DNA of 11,251 nt from Candidatus Methanomethylophilaceae archaeon. GTDB lineage: Archaea; Thermoplasmatota; Thermoplasmata; Methanomassiliicoccales; Methanomethylophilaceae. The DNA is taken from positions 1-11,251 of the forward strand of contig JAFVET010000153.1 of the NCBI GenBank assembly GCA_017475875.1, written 5' to 3'. The notes below the pieces were generated by a model that saw nothing but the letters and a program-made list of their open reading frames with translations, was not told the DNA's origin and did not search any database. Numbering within the stretch: position 1 is the stretch's first letter; the number at the start of each line of letters is the position of its first letter. A program made the translations under genes and the position numbers. This document shows positions 5,924-11,251 of this stretch, in pieces.

Positions 5924-6554
5924 GCAGAACGGTTCCTCCTACGTGACCGTGGTGGGGGAGTCCGTATCCGGCTACAACATGAAAGGGTCCCGTTTCATAG
6001 GCGTGGCCCAGCCTTGCAGGTGCGAGTCCGATATACAGTCGAACCTTTCGGCTCTAGCGACCCGGTATCCCGACGCTACCCATTACTGCTATGCGGCCAG
6101 GTATGGTGGGTGCGAGCCAGTCGACAGGTCGTCCGACAACGGGGAACCGTCGGGTACCGCAGGGAAACCGATCATGGCCGTGATCAAGGGTTCCGGACTT
6201 TCCGACGTCATGGTCACGGTGATCCGCTACTTCGGAGGAACGTTGCTGGGGACGGGCGGACTGGTCCACTGCTACACCGAAACCGCCTCGCTTGCGCTCG
6301 GTTCCGTGGAAACGGTCCGGTACGTGAGGTGCTCCGCGTTCTCATTTTCCATGGATTATTCGCGTTTCAGTCAGTTCGAAGGCCGCATGAGGGACATCCT
6401 GGTCGGTCGTCCGGAATGTACATACACGGACAACGTGCAGGTGAAAGTGCGTGTGGAACACGGTCGCGAGGACGAGTTCCTCGCCCGTTTCTCCGATTTC
6501 TCGGAACGCAGGATCCATCCGATGTCACTGGGTCAGGAATACGTGCCTCGGTGA
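5895..6554 (+). CDS. IMPACT/YigZ (UPF0029) family protein
   Basis: A 219-residue protein of the IMPACT family, related to eukaryotic IMPACT (a regulator of GCN2) and E. coli YigZ; the molecular role in archaea is unknown, with nucleic-acid or ribosome-related function suspected. The N-terminal domain has the signature stretches KGSRFIGVAQP, YPDATHYCYA, SDNGEPSGTAGKP and VIRYFGGTLLGTGGLV, followed by a ferredoxin-like C-terminal domain. Start choice is uncertain: ATG 5895 lies inside the end of lhr (29-nt overlap) with GGAG 7 nt upstream, while family alignment suggests the conserved part begins around GTG 5943. Overlap with lhr points to translational coupling. The 3' end overlaps the convergent cardiolipin-synthase-like gene by 22 bp. 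Family assignment is secure, function is not. Confidence 0.88.
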   Translation: MPRTRDSGTEQNGSSYVTVVGESVSGYNMKGSRFIGVAQPCRCESDIQSNLSALATRYPDATHYCYAARYGGCEPVDRSSDNGEPSGTAGKPIMAVIKGSGLSDVMVTVIRYFGGTLLGTGGLVHCYTETASLALGSVETVRYVRCSAFSFSMDYSRFSQFEGRMRDILVGRPECTYTDNVQVKVRVEHGREDEFLARFSDFSERRIHPMSLGQEYVPR

Positions 6555-7756
6555 AGGTGCATCAGGAAGCGGGACAGTATGCGAACGGTGCGGTGGTTCC
6601 GTCCCGACGACTCGTCTGAATCCAACGGAACGGTCCCGTCCAACAGGGCTTTCCCGTCGACAACACAGTCGGATTCCCCGTATGCGAGGGACGAGAGGTA
6701 GTACTCGTTCTCTCCGAAGATCAGGCTCCCCGTCGCGACCTTGGAACCGTCCGCGACCGCCAGGCTTCCCCTGAACCCTTCATTCGACACATGGACCTTG
6801 ACACCCGATGTCAAGAGCGGTCCGACTGCGGAGACGGTGTTCCAGAACTGGTGACGGAACCTGTTCTCCCGACTGACGACGAGGTCTACGTCAACACCGG
6901 ACCTGGACATCATCGACAATATGCCGATCACTTCCGACCCGGGTAGGATGTACGGTATCGCGACAACCAGGCTGCTTTTGGCCGAACACACTGTGTCGGC
7001 GAAGGTCTGTTGCCCGCGGTCGGTCCCGACGTCCGCACCCCCGGACCTGAATCCGTCCTCACGGACATCCTTCGGCTTTCTTTCCAGGTCCCAATCCGCA
7101 TCGAAGCGGTCGGAGGCGCTCCGGGCCGCAACCCCTTTCACCAGAAGATAGGGGCCGTCGCCGACGAGTGCGGTGTCGCGGTCAACTATGACGGCGGAAC
7201 GGACGTAGCGGGGTTCGGGGGTCCACGGGGGCGATATCCACCTACGGACGGAGAACGACCGGTGTTCTACTTTTTCCACGTCGAGTGTCTTGTCACCGAA
7301 GCCTTTCGAATGCGACCCGAGTACACGGATATCCACACCTCTTTTGGAAGCCTCGGATATAGTTTGTACCAGTCTTCCGGCGACGGTGTCGGGGATGCAT
7401 TGAACATCGATCTCGCTTTTGGATTTGGATATGATGTCTGTGAGGATCTCCACGGCCGCGTCATCGTCGGGGATGAGACGCACCTCGGTGGCGGTGTCAC
7501 CGGAGACCTGTCTTTCCGCGGAACTCTTGCGGTATTCCGCCTTCCTGTTGAACCACGTGCACCCGAACATCACGTAGATCAGGAAACCGAACAGGGGGAT
7601 GAACAGGAGGGCGATCAACCAACATACGAACGTGCGCGGATCGAACTTCTCACTCAATATGAGGAGACAGATGCCGATGATGTCCAGTACGACCACCAAG
7701 CCGATGACGGGGGCGAACGGCATGACTATGGCGAAGAACTGGTTCGTTATGAACAT
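6533..7756 (-). CDS. Cardiolipin-synthase-like membrane protein with degenerate PLD catalytic motifs
   Basis: The 407-residue protein has the architecture of bacterial-type cardiolipin synthases (phospholipase D superfamily): a PLDc_N region with two membrane segments (about 8-34 and 43-65; the second resembles the family pattern ...PLFGFLIYVMFG), then two PLD-like domains. Aligning the 'H.K....D' motifs on the conserved Asp (Asp192 in VIVD, Asp336 in VAD) puts Val185/Ser187 in domain 1 and Arg329/Ser331 in domain 2 where His and Lys should be. Both HxK pairs are therefore lost, although surrounding strands (PYILPGSE, GVDVDLVV, SGVKVHV) are kept and the frame is open. It may be a non-catalytic membrane-bound scaffold or sensor, or use other residues. 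Active archaeal relatives make glycerol-archaetidyl cardiolipins. It lies 4 nt after the PGI/PMI stop, with AAGGAG spanning that junction about 8 nt before its ATG, so it is co-transcribed and probably coupled. Confidence 0.8.
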   Translation of the reverse strand: MFITNQFFAIVMPFAPVIGLVVVLDIIGICLLILSEKFDPRTFVCWLIALLFIPLFGFLIYVMFGCTWFNRKAEYRKSSAERQVSGDTATEVRLIPDDDAAVEILTDIISKSKSEIDVQCIPDTVAGRLVQTISEASKRGVDIRVLGSHSKGFGDKTLDVEKVEHRSFSVRRWISPPWTPEPRYVRSAVIVDRDTALVGDGPYLLVKGVAARSASDRFDADWDLERKPKDVREDGFRSGGADVGTDRGQQTFADTVCSAKSSLVVAIPYILPGSEVIGILSMMSRSGVDVDLVVSRENRFRHQFWNTVSAVGPLLTSGVKVHVSNEGFRGSLAVADGSKVATGSLIFGENEYYLSSLAYGESDCVVDGKALLDGTVPLDSDESSGRNHRTVRILSRFLMHLHRGTYS

Positions 7757-7760
7757 CGGA

Positions 7761-8756
7761 TTAACTCCTTACCGTTCCCAACCTCTGAGCCACCATGCCT
7801 TTGAGTTCCTTGATGCGGTCCACCTCGAGCGGGTCGGCCCCGCGCAGGTCCGCAAGGTGCACGGACACCTGGTCGCCGATTATCACCGCATTGAGCATGC
7901 GTTCCGAAAGCGTGTGCCCGGTCGCATACACCACCGTGGGCTCGAACCCGAAACCGACCAGTTCCTCGATGGCCTTATCCAGCGCCCTCTCGTCGGCACC
8001 ATCTTCCCTGATGAATATCGGATGGAACGATTCGAGCGCGTCGGGCGATGACCATCCGACGACGCTGTCGTGGTTGAGGTCTGGTACAGAACCGGAGAAC
8101 GCCATCGATTTGGAGTTCTCGTTGAACTGTGTCTTCCATCTGAAAGCCGTCGGATACAGCATCTGTCCCGAGAATATGACCGGGACCTTGTTCCCGATGG
8201 CTTCGGCGATGCGTCTGGCCTGACCGCCGTCCATGGCTGTCGCGGTCCTGCGGAGGCCCGGCAACGCGTCGCGTACATCTTGCGTGAAGTCCGTTCCCAG
8301 GGCCGTTCCGAGTATCGATGTGAGGTATCCGTAAACGTATCCGAGGGAGCTGCGCGGTTGGATGCCTTCGGGCAGGAGTACCACGGGATCCCCTACGGAT
8401 CCGGCCTTCCAGGCCAACTCGCCACCGGATGTGATGCAGATGCGACGGCATCCCGTTTCCAACGCTTGTCTGTACATCGAAAGCGTCTCGGAGGTGTTAC
8501 CGGAATAGCTCAGGATCACAGCCAAAGTATTCTCGGATACCCAGTTGGGCAAAGCCGGGGTACGGTTGACGGTAACCGGAACGCCGATCCTGTCGGAGAA
8601 CGTGCGGGCTACGAGGTCGCCACCGATAGCCGAACCGCCCATTCCGCAGAGTATCACGTCGGACGGGTCGATGCGATCAAAGGGTATGACGGAATCCAGC
8701 GATACGGCAAGGTCGTCGACGAACGAGAGGACCTCGCCGAACATGCGGTTCCGCAT
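7761..8756 (-). CDS. Bifunctional phosphoglucose/phosphomannose isomerase
   Basis: Interconverts glucose-6-phosphate or mannose-6-phosphate with fructose-6-phosphate in gluconeogenesis, glycolysis and supply of sugars for glycans. The 331-residue protein has the PGI/PMI family layout of two SIS domains. Visible motifs are GMGGSAIGGDL (38-48), SYSGNTSETL (83-92), PRSSLGY (134-140), the catalytic stretch WKTQFNENSK with Glu213, and NHDSVVGW with His229. The 16-residue spacing of Glu213 and His229 equals that of Glu203 and His219 in the Pyrobaculum aerophilum enzyme, which are the catalytic base and ring-opening residue. The usual NHNE is NHDS here. Start: ATG 8756 shares one base with the aIF5B stop (TGATG); a GTG directly before it at 8759 is an alternative. 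GGGGGA lies just upstream. It is the fourth gene of the operon, feeding into the membrane-protein gene after it. Confidence 0.9.
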   Translation of the reverse strand: MRNRMFGEVLSFVDDLAVSLDSVIPFDRIDPSDVILCGMGGSAIGGDLVARTFSDRIGVPVTVNRTPALPNWVSENTLAVILSYSGNTSETLSMYRQALETGCRRICITSGGELAWKAGSVGDPVVLLPEGIQPRSSLGYVYGYLTSILGTALGTDFTQDVRDALPGLRRTATAMDGGQARRIAEAIGNKVPVIFSGQMLYPTAFRWKTQFNENSKSMAFSGSVPDLNHDSVVGWSSPDALESFHPIFIREDGADERALDKAIEELVGFGFEPTVVYATGHTLSERMLNAVIIGDQVSVHLADLRGADPLEVDRIKELKGMVAQRLGTVRS

Positions 8757-10504
8757 CACATCCCCCAGAACGGCTCCTCTCTGCGCTTGATGATGGCCGT
8801 TTCCTCGAGGACGAGTTTCTCGTCCTCCGTCAGGTCGAGGGCCTTGAGCTGTTTGAACGCGGAGGCTATGAGGTCCACGTACAGGATGTCCTCCTCGTTG
8901 ATCTGCCTGCCAGCGGTGACGTCCGATATCGCTATCGCGACCTCGTCGCCCTGCTTGGCGTCCTTGAGGGCATCTTCACCCATGCGGATGCTACGGATCT
9001 TCCCGCATTCGCGACCTTCGGCGTTGATCAGCCTGAGCTCGGGCTGGATGCGCCCGGCCAGCACCCTGACTCCCACGATGGCGGGTTTGCTCGCGCGGAA
9101 TATGCAGTTGGGGAGGATCTTGATCTTCGCGGGGAAAGCGAACTCGGACCTTTTGTCCGATTCCGTCTGTTTCTTGCTGTCCTCCACCCATTCGACGTAG
9201 TCCTCGATGAGGCGGTAGACGATAGGGTTAGTGAGGACCTTGAGGTCCGCCTGTTTCTCCATCTCCGCCTCGGCATCCTTGGTGATGTTGACGTTGAATC
9301 CGAGGATGACCTGGTTCTGGCGGTCGCCGTTCGCGGCCTCGACGATGTCCCTGCGGGTGATGTCCCCTATCCCGTATTTGCGGATCGGGATGTCGCTCTC
9401 CTTGCACTCGTAGGCGAGGGCCTCGAGCGATCCGATCGCGTCGGCCTTGATCGTGATTCCCTTCTCCTGGGTGACGACCTTGATTCCGGATTCCTCGGCA
9501 AGGTCCGCTATGGCGGGGTCCTTCGGTCCCTTGACGACCTGTATGGGCGCCCCTGCGATCACGCCTTCGATGTTCTGGCAGGATATCTTGACACCAGCCG
9601 CGGCGTGGAGCTCCTTCACGGAATCGAACCTGTCGTGGGGGTCGCGTATCTCGTCCAAGGGTTTGGGCTTGAGTATCGCCTTCACCTTGGTGACGATGGG
9701 CTCGCCCCTGGTGCCTATGGCGACGGTGTCACCTCTCTTGAGGGTTCCCGAGTACAGGATCATGTCCAGGGTCTTTCCCATGCCGCGCTCTTCCTTGATC
9801 TCCAGAATCGTACCCTTGCCACCGCCTTCGGCGTTCTCCAGTTTGGACTCGAGGAAACGCTGGGCGAGACCGATGAGGATCAGGAGCAGGTCGGGTATCC
9901 CTTCGCCGGTCTTGGCACTGATCGGGACGAGTGCGACAGTCTTGGTGAAAGAGTCGATCATGTCGTACCTGTCCGCTCCGATCCCGTGCTCACCGAGCTG
10001 GGATATGACGTTGTACATGTGTTTGTTGAACTCTTCGACGGTGTGGTCCTGCTGGGTCTTGACCGAAAGGACGAACGGCCTGCCCTCCTCGCTGATCCAT
10101 CCCGATACCGTGTCGACCTTGTTGAGGGCTATCACGAACGGGGTCTTCGAGCGTTTGAGGGTGTTGATCGACTCGATGGTCTGGGGCATGACGCCTTCCC
10201 TGATGTCGATGACGAGTATCGCGAGGTCGGCGAGGGACCCGCCCCTGTCTCTGAGCGTGACGAACGAATGGTGTCCGGGGGTGTCGATGAAGAGAAGTCC
10301 CGGCACGCTGAATTTCTTGTTCCCGATGAGGTCCTTGCACATCTTGTAGATGTGGTCGATGGGGACTTCCGTGGCCCCGAGGTGCTGCGTAATGGCCCCT
10401 GCTTCGTGGGCCTGGACCGACGTCCCTCTAATACGGTCGAGGAGCTTGGTTTTGCCGTGATCCACATGTCCGAGAACACTGACTACAGGTTGCCTTATCG
10501 CCAT
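8756..10504 (-). CDS. infB: Translation initiation factor aIF5B (IF2/eIF5B homologue)
   Basis: This GTPase promotes ribosomal subunit joining and initiator tRNA placement. The 582 residues match the usual archaeal length; there is no long eukaryote-like N-terminal extension and no intein. GTPase motifs are all present: G1 GHVDHGKT (12-19), G2 Thr39 in GAITQH, G3 DTPGH (74-78), G4 NKVD (128-131) and G5 SAK (196-198). Domain II, the IF2-type alpha/beta/alpha domain III and the C-terminal beta barrel follow. The ATG at 10504 is preceded by AAGGCGG with a short spacer. The gene is 51 nt downstream of ndk, and that gap shows no terminator, so it belongs to the rpl24e-ndk-infB unit well known in archaea. 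The stop codon overlaps the start of the next gene by one base. Confidence 0.96.
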   Translation of the reverse strand: MAIRQPVVSVLGHVDHGKTKLLDRIRGTSVQAHEAGAITQHLGATEVPIDHIYKMCKDLIGNKKFSVPGLLFIDTPGHHSFVTLRDRGGSLADLAILVIDIREGVMPQTIESINTLKRSKTPFVIALNKVDTVSGWISEEGRPFVLSVKTQQDHTVEEFNKHMYNVISQLGEHGIGADRYDMIDSFTKTVALVPISAKTGEGIPDLLLILIGLAQRFLESKLENAEGGGKGTILEIKEERGMGKTLDMILYSGTLKRGDTVAIGTRGEPIVTKVKAILKPKPLDEIRDPHDRFDSVKELHAAAGVKISCQNIEGVIAGAPIQVVKGPKDPAIADLAEESGIKVVTQEKGITIKADAIGSLEALAYECKESDIPIRKYGIGDITRRDIVEAANGDRQNQVILGFNVNITKDAEAEMEKQADLKVLTNPIVYRLIEDYVEWVEDSKKQTESDKRSEFAFPAKIKILPNCIFRASKPAIVGVRVLAGRIQPELRLINAEGRECGKIRSIRMGEDALKDAKQGDEVAIAISDVTAGRQINEEDILYVDLIASAFKQLKALDLTEDEKLVLEETAIIKRREEPFWGM

Positions 10505-10555
10505 AGAACCGCCTTCGGGTAGGGAAGAGGTTTGGGAAGGGGTTTCAAGCGAACT

Positions 10556-11011
10556 TCACTCGTAGATCCACTTGTCCGAGGTCCTGTCGTATTTGACGAG
10601 TTCCTCGGGCTTGAAGAAGATGCCGATCTCCCTCTTGGCGGACTCGGGGGAGTCCGATCCGTGGATGATGTTGCATCCGGTGACCATGGCGTAGTCGCCA
10701 CGGATGGTTCCGGGGGCGGAGTCGGCGGGGTTGGTCTTTCCCATCAGGTTCCTGCAGATGGAGACCGCGTTCTCTCCTTCGAGGACCATGGCCAGGACGG
10801 GACCGGAGGTGATGTACGAGATGAGCGAGGGGAAGAACGGTTTTCCCTTGTGCTCGCCGTAGTGGTTCTCGGCGACCTCTTTGGAGATGACCATCATCTT
10901 CATGGCGACGATCTTGAGTCCCTTCTTCTCGAAGCGGGAGACTATCTCGCCGCAGAGTCCGCGCTGGACTCCGTCGGGTTTGATCATCAGGTAGGTCTGT
11001 TCCATCGCCAT
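10556..11011 (-). CDS. ndk: Nucleoside diphosphate kinase
   Basis: Transfers the gamma-phosphate from NTPs to NDPs through a phosphohistidine intermediate, balancing nucleotide pools and supplying GTP. The 151-residue protein has the compact family length. Lys11 in IKPDG and the active-site His117 in NIIHGSDS are present, as is the RGDY segment (104-107). Start choice: ATG 11011 has GGAGTGA 5 nt upstream, formed by the last codon and stop of rpl24e, so translation is coupled; ATG 11005 two codons later is possible but less well spaced. The longer open frame reaching 11218 is only the out-of-frame shadow of rpl24e. Its place between L24e and aIF5B is the classic archaeal order. Confidence 0.96.
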   Translation of the reverse strand: MAMEQTYLMIKPDGVQRGLCGEIVSRFEKKGLKIVAMKMMVISKEVAENHYGEHKGKPFFPSLISYITSGPVLAMVLEGENAVSICRNLMGKTNPADSAPGTIRGDYAMVTGCNIIHGSDSPESAKREIGIFFKPEELVKYDRTSDKWIYE

Positions 11012-11016
11012 GCGGC

Positions 11017-11238
11017 TCACTCCTTCTTCTCGGAGGCCTTGAGCCTTGCGGCTTTCTCGATGGCGGCCTTCTCGGTCCACTCGGTGGTCCTCGCGACCCT
11101 CTTGAGCTGGATCATGTTCTTGTAGCACTTGTTGGTGTCGAAGAGGAGGATGGTTCCGTCCTTCTTCACGTACATCTTGCCGGTTCCAGGCTCGATGGAC
11201 GCACCGCAGAAAGAGCATTTCCTTGTGGTGTCTACCAT
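11017..11238 (-). CDS. rpl24e: Ribosomal protein L24e
   Basis: A large-subunit ribosomal protein of 73 residues, basic at the C-terminus. The typical L24e opening is visible: CSFCG (Cys8, Cys11), then [12 protein letters not shown], then the second half of the zinc-binding fold. Most archaeal L24e proteins have a second pair there, as in FCSSKC; here the sequence is FDTNKC, so Asp34 replaces the third cysteine while Cys38 stays. Start: ATG 11238 is preceded by a near-perfect Shine-Dalgarno sequence GAGGTGAT; the GTG at 11247 lies inside that sequence and is unlikely. The gene is 5 nt upstream of ndk and is the first complete gene of the visible operon. Confidence 0.93.
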   Translation of the reverse strand: MVDTTRKCSFCGASIEPGTGKMYVKKDGTILLFDTNKCYKNMIQLKRVARTTEWTEKAAIEKAARLKASEKKE

Positions 11239-11239
11239 G

Positions 11240-11251
11240 GGAATCACCTCA
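11240..11251 (-). promoter_or_regulatory. Shine-Dalgarno of rpl24e and probable stop of the upstream gene
   Basis: On the minus strand the window begins TGAGGTGATTCC before the rpl24e ATG. GAGGTGAT is an almost perfect complement of the archaeal 16S 3' end. The TGA at 11251-11249 could be the stop codon of a preceding gene, expected to be rps28e from the conserved archaeal order, but nothing further is visible. Confidence 0.6.

Noticed and set aside
11012..11218. N-terminal extension of the ndk frame
   Set aside because: It is the out-of-frame shadow of rpl24e, and the coupled start at 11011 with GGAGTGA gives the normal NDK length.
1..11251. CRISPR arrays, insertion sequences, phage genes or integrase near the tRNA
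   Set aside because: No spaced direct repeats, transposase motifs, or duplicated tRNA 3' end were seen by reading; the tRNA shows no sign of being used as an attachment site in this window.

Overview
The window (about 11.25 kb, GC-rich) looks like chromosomal DNA of a methanogenic archaeon, most likely of the order Methanomassiliicoccales (Thermoplasmata). The archaeal signs are aIF5B, ribosomal protein L24e, archaeal TATA-type promoters and a fused-specificity PGI/PMI. The methanogen sign is a complete HdrD with both iron-sulfur motifs and both cysteine-rich CCG motifs. HdrD here has no HdrE (cytochrome b) partner beside it, which is the arrangement known from Methanomassiliicoccales. The lineage call is an inference; no 16S gene or methyltransferase is present to prove it.

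Layout. Positions 1-57 hold the start of a probable FeoA-like gene reading off the left edge (minus strand). Positions 218-496 (plus) hold a small winged-helix-like ORF that runs through one in-frame TAG; its own TATA box sits about 26 bp before the ATG. A tRNA with CAT anticodon follows at 508-584. Convergent to it, at 593-1777 (minus), is a GHKL-ATPase/winged-helix regulator lacking the usual N-terminal AlbA_2 domain. It is divergent from hdrD (1883-3139, plus) across an AT-rich promoter region of about 105 bp. A GC hairpin separates hdrD from the helicase gene lhr (3176-5923, plus), which overlaps an IMPACT/YigZ-family gene (5895-6554, plus).

From 11251 down to 6533 the minus strand carries one tightly packed series: rpl24e, ndk, infB (aIF5B), PGI/PMI and a cardiolipin-synthase-like membrane protein. 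The first three are a well-known archaeal translation cluster, normally preceded by rpl7ae and rps28e; a TGA at the very right edge could be the stop of rps28e. The last two genes follow with 1-4 nt junctions and look like a lineage-specific tail of that operon.

The most interesting points are (1) the in-frame amber codon in the small winged-helix gene, together with the fact that none of the nine other complete protein genes uses TAG as stop, which fits pyrrolysine-lineage behaviour; (2) the orphan hdrD sharing a promoter region with an unusual truncated ATPase regulator; and (3) a cardiolipin-synthase-like protein in which both HxK catalytic motifs are lost. I see no CRISPR array, insertion sequence, phage gene or long repeat.
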